Positions 8,284 to 16,730 of a DNA stretch of 64,000 nt are shown here, piece by piece. The stretch is from the NCBI GenBank assembly GCA_023410875.1, contig JAEYPH010000013.1, positions 48,829-112,828 on the forward strand, written 5' to 3'. The stretch comes from Bacillota bacterium. GTDB taxonomy: Bacteria; Bacillota; Clostridia; Christensenellales; UMGS416. Under the pieces are notes generated by a model. The model was not told where the DNA came from. It saw only the letters and a program-made list of their open reading frames with translations, and made no database searches. Both the position numbers and the translations under genes were made by a program. The first letter of the stretch is position 1, and each line of letters starts with the position of its first letter.

Positions 8284-8700
8284 ATGGAATCCTACCGCAA
8301 GGAACTGACCTTTACGATCCCCCAGCGGCGCGCCTACGTCAACATCACCGGGCAGGTGCAGCGCTGCATCGATGAATCCGGTATTCGCGAGGGGCTGGTG
8401 TTGGTCAACGCGATGAACATCACCGCCAGCGTGTTCGTCAACGACGACGAGGCCGGCCTTCATCAGGACTTTGAGCGCTGGCTGGAGACTCTGGCCCCGG
8501 AGAAGCCCCACAGCCAATACCGCCACAATGGCTTTGAGGACAACGCCGACGCCCACCTCAAGCGCCAGATCATGGGCCGCGAGGTTGTGGCCGCCGTGAC
8601 GGCGGGAAAGCTGGACTTTGGCACCTGGGAGCAGATTTTCTATGGAGAATACGACGGCAAGCGCTCCAAGCGGGTGTTGGTCAAGATCATCGGGGAATAG
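8284..8700 (+). CDS. yjbQ: YjbQ (UPF0047) secondary thiamine-phosphate synthase family
   Basis: 138 residues, the usual size for this trimeric cupin-like family. Family features are the N-terminal TIPQRRAYVNITGQVQ, the ASVFVNDDEAGLHQDFERWL block and the C-terminal GTWEQIFYGEYDG. Some members have weak thiamine-phosphate synthase activity; the physiological role is uncertain. An AAAGGAG site is upstream. It begins 33 bases after the hypothetical gene on the same strand. Confidence 0.88.
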   Translation: MESYRKELTFTIPQRRAYVNITGQVQRCIDESGIREGLVLVNAMNITASVFVNDDEAGLHQDFERWLETLAPEKPHSQYRHNGFEDNADAHLKRQIMGREVVAAVTAGKLDFGTWEQIFYGEYDGKRSKRVLVKIIGE

Positions 8701-8749
8701 GCTCATACATCGGCTGAAGGCCGTACACCTGCCCACGGGAGGTGTGACC

Positions 8750-9358
8750 ATGGACAGGCGCAAGCGAATTGGAATCATGGTGGCTTTGCTGCTGGTCGCC
8801 GCCGTGCTGGCATCCTGCGAGCCGCCGGCAAAGCCTATGCAGACGGTGGAGGCCCTTTCCGAGCCGGTGGAATATACCGAATTCAACCGGCTGATCGACA
8901 GCTCAGACATCGTTGTGGTGGGCCGCGTGGTCGGGCCTGGCCAATCGATGGATGCCTTCGCGTTGATGCCGCCCGAAGAAAAGAAAGAGCATGGCATCTC
9001 CGACGACAGGAATTCCCCGATTACCGTGTACGACGTTCAGGTGATGGACTGCTGGAAGGGTGGCTTCGCCAAGGGTGAACGCATCCAGATGTATCTGGAC
9101 GGGGGCACATGGGACAACGTGTATTATACGGACAACACGATAAAGGACTTTCAGCCGGATCGTGACTATATGCTGTTCCTGGTCAGGCCGATCGTGAAGA
9201 GCCTGGGCTATTACATGGTCAATTCTTCGACCCAGGGCATCGTGTCTGTGGAAGGGGAACGTATCAAGGACCGGCGAGGCAACCCGTGGCTGTTGACCGG
9301 GCAGAGCCTGGACGAAGCCAAACAGACCTTCCTGCGGGCGCAGGAGGAAGCCCCCTGA
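8750..9358 (+). CDS. Lipoprotein of unknown function
   Basis: 202 residues from the ATG behind GGGAGGTG. The signal peptide MDRRKRIGIMVALLLVAAVL ends in a lipobox (LASC, Cys22). The mature part starts with a short linker, then a compact domain containing IDSSDIVVVGRVVGPGQ and YDVQVMDCWKGGF, a pattern seen in surface-exposed beta-rich lipoproteins of Gram-positive bacteria. No enzyme motif is visible. The frame extends upstream into yjbQ, but without a start site. Confidence 0.78.
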   Translation: MDRRKRIGIMVALLLVAAVLASCEPPAKPMQTVEALSEPVEYTEFNRLIDSSDIVVVGRVVGPGQSMDAFALMPPEEKKEHGISDDRNSPITVYDVQVMDCWKGGFAKGERIQMYLDGGTWDNVYYTDNTIKDFQPDRDYMLFLVRPIVKSLGYYMVNSSTQGIVSVEGERIKDRRGNPWLLTGQSLDEAKQTFLRAQEEAP

Positions 9359-9394
9359 ACCGATAGGAACCTAAGTTTACAGGAGAAATACAAC

Positions 9395-9949
9395 ATGGAT
9401 GCGAACGCTTATTTTCTGGCCCGCCCCGCTGCCGTGGACCGTGAGGACGCCCTGGCCTTCAAGCGGGAGTTCCTGAGCCGCGGGGAGTTCATACAGGGGA
9501 GCTGCCTGTGGCTGGAATATGAGGACTATGACCGTTGGCTCAAATGGCTGGCCGACAGCGAGGCCGGCCGCGTGCCCCAGGGGCGCATCGGTTCCACGAC
9601 GCTGTTCACGTGCCGCCGCAGCGACGGGCGCATCGTGGGCATCGTGGACATCCGCCACTCGTTAAGCCCCTTCCTGCTGGAGCGCGGCGGGCACATCGGC
9701 TACAGCGTGCGCTCCAGCCAGCGCCGCCAGGGCGTGGCCACGGCGCAATTGGCGCTGGCGCTGGAGGAGTGCCGCAAATTGGGCATCGACCGCGCGCTGG
9801 TGACCTGTGACAAGGACAACCTGGGTTCCGCCCGCACGATACAGAAGAACGGCGGCGTGCTGGAGAATGAGGTAGCGGAGGGGAGCGAGGTGATTCAGAG
9901 GTATTGGATTAATATTTTGGGAACGACTTCCCCCACCGTATTAATTTAG
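9395..9949 (+). CDS. GNAT-family N-acetyltransferase
   Basis: 184 residues. The acetyl-CoA loop is SSQRRQGVATAQL, with the preceding strand GHIGYSVR and the following LVTCDKDNLGSARTIQKNGG, all standard for GNAT enzymes. The substrate is unknown. An AGGAG site is upstream. Its last 9 bases overlap the 3' end of the convergent AlbA/HATPase gene. Confidence 0.85.
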   Translation: MDANAYFLARPAAVDREDALAFKREFLSRGEFIQGSCLWLEYEDYDRWLKWLADSEAGRVPQGRIGSTTLFTCRRSDGRIVGIVDIRHSLSPFLLERGGHIGYSVRSSQRRQGVATAQLALALEECRKLGIDRALVTCDKDNLGSARTIQKNGGVLENEVAEGSEVIQRYWINILGTTSPTVLI

Positions 9950-11368
9950 CCACGTATCAGAACCCTTTTTCGTTAACTTATATTTGTAGTTAAACGTAAC
10001 AGACGTTTTGTCTGTCTTCTCGATATACTCAGCCTTCCTTAAAGCTTGAAGAGCTTTCTTTACTATATTAATGTTCTGCTCACCGCTTATAGCTCGGATT
10101 TGTTTATTGGTTATTACTGCTCGAGGATCTTTTCTGAATACATCTATGATTATCTGTTCCAGAGTCGCCATCCTTCTGTGATATATTTTAACAACGACAT
10201 AGTTTCCCTCTTCTGCAATAACCGGATCAATCAAACCCACCCTCTTTAATTCGTTCTTTACGGTATTTAAGCCCTCGCCTATATCATGATTAGGAGGATT
10301 AGGAAGAGCATGTAGCATACGTACAATGTTGGGATTGCGAGAGTATCGCTCATCATATATGTTGCTTATTGTGATAAAACCCGGCAATCTTCCTGGGCTT
10401 CTAATTTCGACTCGATTATCATATACAATAATCTGAATGTCGTCATTCAAACTATAATCTCTGTGTATTATTGCATTAACAATGACTTCTTTAAGTGCGA
10501 TAGTCGGATATTTGAGTCTGATATATTCGCCGCCAATGTTATATAGGGTGTTTTGAAGCATTTCATTCAGAACAGTCATAGTTTCATCTATTTGTTGCTC
10601 TATAGGACCTGAAACGGTTTTTGGCATTCCATCAAGTTGATCTCTGTTATATGTATCGCTGCTTGTTCTCATTCTAAAAACTTTAATTCCGCATCTTGTA
10701 TCCAATGAAGCTTGTGGTTCTTCATCGAATAGTAAAACACAACAAACATTGGGGAGGTAGGCATCTCCCTTTAGGTCTAAACAGCGTTGCTTTCTAAGAA
10801 ATTTTACTGGATCGAGGTGAGTATCAACCCGATCCATATATGAACACAGATACTCGCTCTCCAGAATATCCTCTAAAGGAACATTATCTACAGCGTTTTT
10901 CTCATATTGATAAGAGCCTTTAGCGTATCCAAGGGCTAGTACTCTTTCACCTTTTATTGATTTTGTCTGAGCATTAATTCGTATATAGCACTTATCTTTA
11001 GCTGTAAAATGAACCTTTGGGCTCTTTGGTACGGATATGTGAAGTATGAAGCCATGCTGCTTACAATCAATAAATTCAATATCAATGTTTTCTACTGATG
11101 GCTTTGTCTCTTCAAGGAGAGTAGCCAAATGGTCATTGGCCTCTTCTTGATTAATAAATCCAAAAATTCGATTAGGCCTCTTTGACTTTATATCTTCTAT
11201 ACCTATGTAAATATCGCCTCCATCTGAATTGGCAAATGCGACGAAAGTTTCTTGGAGATCAGCAGGCGCGATTCGTTTGCTTTTTATATCGAAGAAATGG
11301 TCTTCATTCTTTGAAAGCAAAGTACTAATTTCATTGTTTTCTGCTAGTCTGACAGTAAACATTGGCAC
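9941..11368 (-). CDS. AlbA_2 (Schlafen-type) / HATPase_c_4 / winged-helix protein
   Basis: 475 residues. The N-terminal AlbA_2 domain (about 10-130) has the typical FVAFANSDGGDIYIGIED. A RecG-like putative ATPase module follows (about 270-400), with ALKEVIVNAIIHRDYS and DNRVEIRSPGRLP. The C-terminal winged helix is at about 405-475. Such proteins are annotated as transcription regulators or ATP-dependent helicase-related, and relatives are often found in defence islands. The gene is clearly AT-rich with many ATA and AGA-type codons, unlike both neighbours, and so was probably acquired. A minus-strand TATAAT lies about 30 bases before the start. The second Met (MFTVRL) could be the true start. 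Confidence 0.8.
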   Translation of the reverse strand: MPMFTVRLAENNEISTLLSKNEDHFFDIKSKRIAPADLQETFVAFANSDGGDIYIGIEDIKSKRPNRIFGFINQEEANDHLATLLEETKPSVENIDIEFIDCKQHGFILHISVPKSPKVHFTAKDKCYIRINAQTKSIKGERVLALGYAKGSYQYEKNAVDNVPLEDILESEYLCSYMDRVDTHLDPVKFLRKQRCLDLKGDAYLPNVCCVLLFDEEPQASLDTRCGIKVFRMRTSSDTYNRDQLDGMPKTVSGPIEQQIDETMTVLNEMLQNTLYNIGGEYIRLKYPTIALKEVIVNAIIHRDYSLNDDIQIIVYDNRVEIRSPGRLPGFITISNIYDERYSRNPNIVRMLHALPNPPNHDIGEGLNTVKNELKRVGLIDPVIAEEGNYVVVKIYHRRMATLEQIIIDVFRKDPRAVITNKQIRAISGEQNINIVKKALQALRKAEYIEKTDKTSVTFNYKYKLTKKGSDTWLN

Positions 11369-11496
11369 CTCACTGAATTCTTTGTCGAATTAAGTACATT
11401 ATACTATTAATAATAAGAATGTAAATGCATTACTGCTATGTATTTGCTATTTCGTTATAGTGTCTATATACTTTCAGTTATCACCGGAGGTATTGA

Positions 11497-13581
11497 ATGC
11501 CCTTTCTCCCCGTAACCAAAGAGGAAATGACCGCCCTGGGCTGGGACCGGCCGGACTTCGTGTACGTGTCCGGCGACGCCTATGTGGACCACCCGAGCTT
11601 CGGCCATGCCATCATCAGCCGCGTGCTGGAGAAGGCGGGCTTCCGCGTGGCCATGCTGCCCCAGCCGGATTATAAGAGCAAGGCCGACTTTCTGCGCTTC
11701 GGCCGGCCCAGGCTGGGCTTTCTGGTCAGCGCCGGGAACATCGATTCCATGGTCAACCACTATACGGCGGCTAAAAAACCCCGTAGTCAAGACTTCTATT
11801 CCCCCGGAGGCCGCGCCGGCGTCCGGCCGGACCGGGCCACCATCGTGTATTGCAACCGCATCCGCGAGGCCTATCGCAACATCCCCATCATCATCGGCGG
11901 CCTGGAGGCCAGCCTGCGCCGCTTCGCCCACTATGACTATTGGGACGACGCCGTGCGCCGCTCGATATTGACCGATTCCGGGGCCAACCTTTTAAGCTTC
12001 GGCATGGGCGAGCGCTCCATCGTGCAGATCGCAAAATTGCTGGACCGCGGCGTGCCTGTGGGCAGCTTGCAAACCATACCCGGCACGTGCTGCGTGGTGG
12101 AAAGCCCCGAAGGGGCCGAGGGCATTGTGCTGCCCGCGTGGGATGCGGTTCGCCACGGCAGCATGGAATACGCCAGAACCTTTAAAACGATCATCGAGCA
12201 GCAGGATGCCGTGCGGGGCAAGCGGCTGATCCAGCAGCAGGACCGCACCTTTGTCGTGCAGAACCCGCCGGCGGCCCCTTTAAGCCAGAAAGAGCTGGAT
12301 GACGTCTACGAGCTGCCCTACATGCGCGCGGCGCACCCGATGTATGCCGCGGCAGGCGGCGTGCCGGCCCTGACTGAGGTGGAGTTCTCGCTGACGTCCT
12401 CCCGGGGGTGCTACGGAGGCTGCTCCTTTTGCGCGCTGACCTATCACCAGGGCCGCGTGGTGCAGGCGCGCAGCCATGAAGGCCTGCTGCGGGAGGCGCG
12501 CATCCTGATCTCCCAGCCGGGCTTCAAGGGCTACATCCACGACGTGGGCGGGCCCACGGCCAACTTCCGCTCGGCAGCCTGCGAGCATCAGAAGGAACAC
12601 GGCGCCTGCGCCCACCGCCAGTGCCTGTTCCCCAAGCCCTGCGAGCGCCTGCAGCCCGACCACAGCGACTATCTGGCCCTGCTGCGGCAGCTTCGGGCGC
12701 TGCCCGGCGTGCGCAAGGTGTTCGTGCGTTCGGGCCTGCGCTATGACTATCTGCTGCATGACCCCCACGGCGACGCCTTCTTGCGGGAGCTGTGCGAGCA
12801 CCACATCAGCGGGCAGCTGAAGGTGGCCCCGGAGCACGTCAGCGACCGGGTGCTGCGAGCCATGGGCAAGCCGGGGTTTGACGTGTACCGGCGCTTCCAG
12901 GAGCGCTACCGGGAGCAGAACCGCCGCCTGGGCCGGGAGCAATACCTGGTGCCGTACTTCATCTCCTCGCACCCCGGCAGCACATTGCAGGACGCCATCG
13001 AGATGGCCGAGGCCATGCGGGACCTGGGCATACACCCCGAGCAGGTGCAGGATTTCTACCCCACGCCGGCTACGGTCAGCACGTGCATGTATTTCACCGG
13101 CATCGACCCGCGCACGCTCAAGGCTGTGCACGTGCCCCGGGGGGAGGAGCGGCGCATGCAGCGGGCGTTGCTGCAATATGGCCGCCCGCAGAACCACGCA
13201 CTGGTGCGCAAGGCATTGCAGACCGCCGGCCGGGAGGACCTGATCGGCTTTGGCCCCAAGTGCCTGGTACGCCCGCAGGCAGTGCGGGATGGCATTGCCC
13301 CCGGCTTGCGCAATGTCGGCTATGCCGACATAAGCGCAAGCCGAGAGCTGCACGAAGTGCAGCGGAGGGGCGGCTCTGCCGCAGCGAAGGATGCCCCGCG
13401 GGCCTCGGGCAAAGCGCCCGCGCCCAAACCCGCAAAACCAGGCAAGGGCAAACCGCCAAAAGGCGCGGCCTTGCCCAAACCCGGCAAGGGGAAAGGCGTT
13501 GCACCCAAGGCAGCTAAGCCGGCCAAGGCCCAATTTGCCAAGGGCAAGCCCAGCGCCGCGCCAAAGAAGGGCAGGCGGTAG
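11497..13581 (+). CDS. YgiQ-family radical SAM protein with long basic tail
   Basis: 694 residues. An UPF0313 N-terminal domain is followed by a radical SAM core with the cluster motif C305-x3-C309-x2-C312 (RGCYGGCSFC) and the family DVGGPTANF segment. The function of YgiQ is unknown. The last 75 or so residues are a Lys/Pro/Ala-rich low-complexity tail with repeats of the type KPAKPGKGK, probably disordered and able to bind nucleic acid or polyanions. A CCGGAGG site precedes the ATG. The gene stands alone between the AT-rich island and uppP. Confidence 0.88.
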   Translation: MPFLPVTKEEMTALGWDRPDFVYVSGDAYVDHPSFGHAIISRVLEKAGFRVAMLPQPDYKSKADFLRFGRPRLGFLVSAGNIDSMVNHYTAAKKPRSQDFYSPGGRAGVRPDRATIVYCNRIREAYRNIPIIIGGLEASLRRFAHYDYWDDAVRRSILTDSGANLLSFGMGERSIVQIAKLLDRGVPVGSLQTIPGTCCVVESPEGAEGIVLPAWDAVRHGSMEYARTFKTIIEQQDAVRGKRLIQQQDRTFVVQNPPAAPLSQKELDDVYELPYMRAAHPMYAAAGGVPALTEVEFSLTSSRGCYGGCSFCALTYHQGRVVQARSHEGLLREARILISQPGFKGYIHDVGGPTANFRSAACEHQKEHGACAHRQCLFPKPCERLQPDHSDYLALLRQLRALPGVRKVFVRSGLRYDYLLHDPHGDAFLRELCEHHISGQLKVAPEHVSDRVLRAMGKPGFDVYRRFQERYREQNRRLGREQYLVPYFISSHPGSTLQDAIEMAEAMRDLGIHPEQVQDFYPTPATVSTCMYFTGIDPRTLKAVHVPRGEERRMQRALLQYGRPQNHALVRKALQTAGREDLIGFGPKCLVRPQAVRDGIAPGLRNVGYADISASRELHEVQRRGGSAAAKDAPRASGKAPAPKPAKPGKGKPPKGAALPKPGKGKGVAPKAAKPAKAQFAKGKPSAAPKKGRR

Positions 13582-13665
13582 GGCCTGCGGCGCTGCGTTT
13601 GCGGTTGCTATTTTCTTTCCATAAAAATGATATTGTGGTGTATAATAACTCAGAGGTGATCGCGT

Positions 13666-14481
13666 TTGAACATTTGGCAGGCGCTGATATTGGGCGCCGT
13701 GCAGGGCTTTACGGAATTTCTCCCGGTGAGCAGCTCCGGGCATTTGGCTCTGCTGCAGAACGTTTTTGGCATCAGCGGCGACATGCTGCTCTTTGACACG
13801 CTGCTGCACTTGGGCACGCTGGTGGCGGTCTTCGCGGTGCTGTGGCGGGATATCATCGAGATCTGCAAGAAGCCTTTCAGCGCCTTGGTTGGATATCTGA
13901 TCATCGCGACGATACCGGCGGTCATTGTAACTTTGTTCTTTTCCGACTTCATCGAGGCCAGCTTCAGCAGCAACGGCGGCATGCCGCTGGGCCTTGGTTT
14001 TTTGGTCACCTCGGCGCTGATGTTCGTGACGCCGCTGTTTAAGCCCGGCAAGCTGCCCATGGAGAAGATGGGCGTGCTGCGTCCCTTTTTAATCGGCATC
14101 GCCCAGGCGGTGGCCATCCTGCCGTCGATTTCCCGCTCAGGCACCACGATCTTCACCGGCTTGGCCTCCGGTGTCAAGCGCGAGGATGTGGCGCGGTTCT
14201 CCTTCCTGATGAGCATACCGGCCATCCTGGGCAGCCTCGTGTTCCAGGCCAAGGACGTGGTGGGCATGGGTCTGCAGTCTTCGCTGATGGGCGTAAGCCC
14301 TGTGGCTGTGGTGCTGGGCATGGTCGTGGCCGCCATCACCGGCTATGTGGCGCTCAAACTCGTATATGACACTGTGCGCAACGGTAAACTGTGGGTGTTC
14401 GGCGTGTATACGACGGTGCTGGGCCTGCTGGTAATCGCAGACAGTTTGTTCACACACATCGTGTTCCGGACGGCTTTTTAG
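13666..14481 (+). CDS. uppP: Undecaprenyl-diphosphatase UppP (BacA)
   Basis: 271 residues, polytopic membrane protein. Both family motifs are present: GFTEFLPVSSSGHLAL (14-29) and PSISRSGTT (about 153-161), which hold the catalytic Glu/Ser/Arg residues. It dephosphorylates undecaprenyl diphosphate to recycle the lipid carrier for peptidoglycan and confers bacitracin tolerance. The start is TTG with an AGAGGTGAT site, and a TATAAT sits just upstream at about 13641. It heads a plus-strand group that ends with the lipid-carrier translocase candidate at 16731. Confidence 0.93.
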   Translation: MNIWQALILGAVQGFTEFLPVSSSGHLALLQNVFGISGDMLLFDTLLHLGTLVAVFAVLWRDIIEICKKPFSALVGYLIIATIPAVIVTLFFSDFIEASFSSNGGMPLGLGFLVTSALMFVTPLFKPGKLPMEKMGVLRPFLIGIAQAVAILPSISRSGTTIFTGLASGVKREDVARFSFLMSIPAILGSLVFQAKDVVGMGLQSSLMGVSPVAVVLGMVVAAITGYVALKLVYDTVRNGKLWVFGVYTTVLGLLVIADSLFTHIVFRTAF

Positions 14482-14501
14482 CCTAGGACGGGGGAATTAG
14501 A

Positions 14502-15176
14502 TTGGCCATCAAGGCACTGTTCATGGATTTTTATGGCACGCTGGTGCGCGAGAACGACGGCCTGATCCGCGATATCTGCCGCCGGGTGTGCGAAACAACA
14601 CCCCAGGTTGTGGCGCCCGGCGATGTGGCCCACTACTGGTGGGAAACGATGAACGGCCTGTTCCGCGACCATCAGGGCGACGACTTCCTGCCCCAACTGG
14701 AGCTGGAGGAGCGGGCGCTGCAGGAAGTGGCCGCGCGCTTTGATTCGCATCTGAACATCTCCGACGCGCTCTCGGAGATCGCGGCCTCCTGGCAGAAGCC
14801 CGAGGCCTTCTCCGACGCCCGGTCGCTGTTCAGCCGCATGCCGCTGCCGGTGTGCATTGTGGCCAACGGAGACCGCGAGCCCATGGCGGCGGCGGTCAAC
14901 TATGCGCAGATCCCCGCGACGGCCATGGTGACCAGCGAGGATGCCCGCGCCTACAAGCCCGGCGAAGCCATCTTCCTGCACGCGCTCAAGGTCATGGGCA
15001 TCAAGCCCACCGAGGCGCTCTTCGTGGGCGATTCCATCTATTATGACATGCAGCCTGCGCAGAAGACGGGGATGTACACCGCGTGGGTGAACCGCAACGG
15101 CCGCACGCTGGGCGGGCGCTGCCTGCCGGATGTCACCTGCGACAACCTGCAGCAGCTGCGCCAGATGATTCACTGA
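14502..15176 (+). CDS. HAD-superfamily hydrolase
   Basis: 224 residues. HAD motif I is LFMDFYGTLV (nucleophile Asp followed by F and Y rather than the usual xD), motif II is VANGD, the motif III lysine lies in AYKPGEAIF and motif IV is FVGDSIYYD. The alpha-helical cap between motifs I and II fits subfamily I phosphatases. In motif I the second position is Tyr instead of Asp, which is unusual for a phosphatase and recalls dehalogenase-like members. Start TTG; the gene begins 20 bases after uppP. Substrate unknown. Confidence 0.82.
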   Translation: MAIKALFMDFYGTLVRENDGLIRDICRRVCETTPQVVAPGDVAHYWWETMNGLFRDHQGDDFLPQLELEERALQEVAARFDSHLNISDALSEIAASWQKPEAFSDARSLFSRMPLPVCIVANGDREPMAAAVNYAQIPATAMVTSEDARAYKPGEAIFLHALKVMGIKPTEALFVGDSIYYDMQPAQKTGMYTAWVNRNGRTLGGRCLPDVTCDNLQQLRQMIH

Positions 15177-15220
15177 TATACGGAACGCCGTACCAATTCA
15201 GCAAGGTTAGAGGAACATGA

Positions 15221-15877
15221 ATGAGTAAAAATTGCTTCATATCCTGGAGCGGCGGCAAGGATTCGTGCATGGCATTGTATAAGGCAATGCAGCTGGGATT
15301 CACGCCCCAAATATTGATGACCATGTTTAACGTGGAAAGCGGTATAAGCGCCGCGCACCGGCAAAAAGAGCAGATTTTTGATGCGCAGGCCGATGCGCTT
15401 GGCTTTAAGAGCATCATTGTTAAAACGCCGTTTGACGATTATGAAAAAAACTTCGTTGATACGCTTAAATCATTGAAGCAGCAAGGCATAGATTATGGGA
15501 TATTCGGCGATATGGATGTGGAACCGCACAGGGAATGGGTAAGCCGTGTCTGCCAAAAGGCCTCTATGGAAGCTGTGCTGCCGCTATGGCAAACCGACAG
15601 GCATGTGTTCATCAATGAGTTCTTTGAGCTTGGATTCAAAGCAAAAATCGTATTGGTAGATACGAAAGTGCTGGGCGCGGAATTCCTGGGGCAGGATTTG
15701 TCCTTGCCGCTCATAAAAGAGATGGAACAATGCGGGGCGGATATTTGCGGTGAAAATGGAGAATACCATACGCTCATATACGACGGGCCGGTCTTTCATA
15801 AGCCGGTTGATTTAAAACATGACGGAACCGTATTTTGGGTGGAAGACCGGTGGGCGCAAATAAAGGCTTTTGTTTGA
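15221..15877 (+). CDS. PP-loop ATPase, diphthine-ammonia ligase (Dph6)-like
   Basis: 218 residues. The ATP pyrophosphatase loop WSGGKDS is at residues 9-15, followed by the family segments GIFGDMDVEPHREW and GENGEYHTLIYDGP. Eukaryotic and archaeal Dph6 amidates diphthine; bacteria lack diphthamide, so the bacterial relatives have another, unknown adenylation-dependent role. Base composition is noticeably less GC-rich than in the neighbours. Confidence 0.82.
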   Translation: MSKNCFISWSGGKDSCMALYKAMQLGFTPQILMTMFNVESGISAAHRQKEQIFDAQADALGFKSIIVKTPFDDYEKNFVDTLKSLKQQGIDYGIFGDMDVEPHREWVSRVCQKASMEAVLPLWQTDRHVFINEFFELGFKAKIVLVDTKVLGAEFLGQDLSLPLIKEMEQCGADICGENGEYHTLIYDGPVFHKPVDLKHDGTVFWVEDRWAQIKAFV

Positions 15878-15892
15878 CGGTATCTGCCCGCG

Positions 15893-15922
15893 GGTGATGC
15901 CGCAGCGCCGAAGGCGAAAGGA
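15893..15922 (-). repeat. Dispersed multi-hairpin repeat, fragment (copy I)
   Basis: GATGCCGCAGCG then CCGAAGGCGAAAGG matches the end of hairpin H1 in the copy before the TadG-like gene. The terminal GCGAAAGGAG provides the ribosome binding site of the DUF951 gene. Confidence 0.45.
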
Positions 15923-15927
15923 GTTTT

Positions 15928-16143
15928 ATGGATCACAAATTCGGTCTGGGCGACCGCGTGATGATGAAAAAGGAGCACCCCTGCGGCAGCGGCACATGGC
16001 AGGTCATCCGCATCGGCGCCGACATCAAAATTAAATGCGAGGGCTGCGGCCGCATCGTGATGCTGGATCGCGCCACCTTTGAAAAGAGGCTGAAGAAAGT
16101 TGTTGACAGAAAATCGGAGGACACGCAGGATGCCCAGAGTTAA
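15928..16143 (+). CDS. DUF951 family protein
   Basis: 71 residues, the family's normal length. Features are FGLGDRVMMKKEHPCGSGTW and a CEGCGR pair (Cys37, Cys40), with Cys19 nearby, suggesting a small metal-binding protein. DUF951 is common in Bacillota, often next to translation or envelope genes, and has no established function. Its end overlaps the start of lepB by 14 bases. Confidence 0.85.
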   Translation: MDHKFGLGDRVMMKKEHPCGSGTWQVIRIGADIKIKCEGCGRIVMLDRATFEKRLKKVVDRKSEDTQDAQS

Positions 16144-16693
16144 GAAAACCAGAAAGAACTCGGCCGGCCGCGAGGTGCTGGAATGGGTGATCTCGCTGGC
16201 GGTGGCCGTGGGCCTGGCGCTGGCGGTGCACGCGTGGGTGGGCCAACTGGTCACCGTGGAGGGGCCATCCATGAACCCTGGGCTGTGGTCCAACGAGCGC
16301 GTGCTGGTTGGCCGGGTGGAGTACTACTTCCGCCAGCCCCGCCTGGGAGACATCGTTCTGACCCGCTTCCCCAACAGCAGCGAGCATTACATCAAGCGCG
16401 TGATCGGCGTGGCCGGCGACCACATCGCCGTGACCGATGGCGTGCTCTATCTCAATGGCCAGCCGGTGCAGGAGCCCTATCTGCTGGATGCCCTCATGGA
16501 TATGGATTTTGAGGAGCTGACCGTGCCCGAGGACAGCGTGTTCGTCATGGGCGACAACCGCAACAACAGCGAGGATTCGCGCATCGTGGGCCCGCTGCCG
16601 CTTTCCAACATCGAGGGCCGCGCCTACACGGTCGTGTGGCCCCTGGACAAGTGGAAGCAGATCACCGCCTATGACGGCCGCGTGGGCGCCTGA
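16130..16693 (+). CDS. lepB: Signal peptidase I
   Basis: 187 residues from the ATG that follows GGAGG; an in-frame ATG 30 bases earlier lacks a site. There is a single N-terminal membrane anchor (about 17-40), then the catalytic Ser47 in EGPSMNP and Lys89 in YIKRVIGV, and the family motif MGDNRNNSEDSR. It cleaves signal peptides of exported proteins outside the membrane. It is the usual Gram-positive one-anchor type. The gene overlaps DUF951 and is followed by the DUF368 gene after 37 bases. Confidence 0.93.
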   Translation: MPRVKKTRKNSAGREVLEWVISLAVAVGLALAVHAWVGQLVTVEGPSMNPGLWSNERVLVGRVEYYFRQPRLGDIVLTRFPNSSEHYIKRVIGVAGDHIAVTDGVLYLNGQPVQEPYLLDALMDMDFEELTVPEDSVFVMGDNRNNSEDSRIVGPLPLSNIEGRAYTVVWPLDKWKQITAYDGRVGA

Positions 16694-16730
16694 TTTCAGA
16701 ACATCTTTAGCAACACAGAGGGACGTGGGT

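Noticed and set aside
12280..13809. 509-codon minus-strand frame opposite ygiQ
   Set aside because: Antisense shadow of a well-recognised radical SAM gene.
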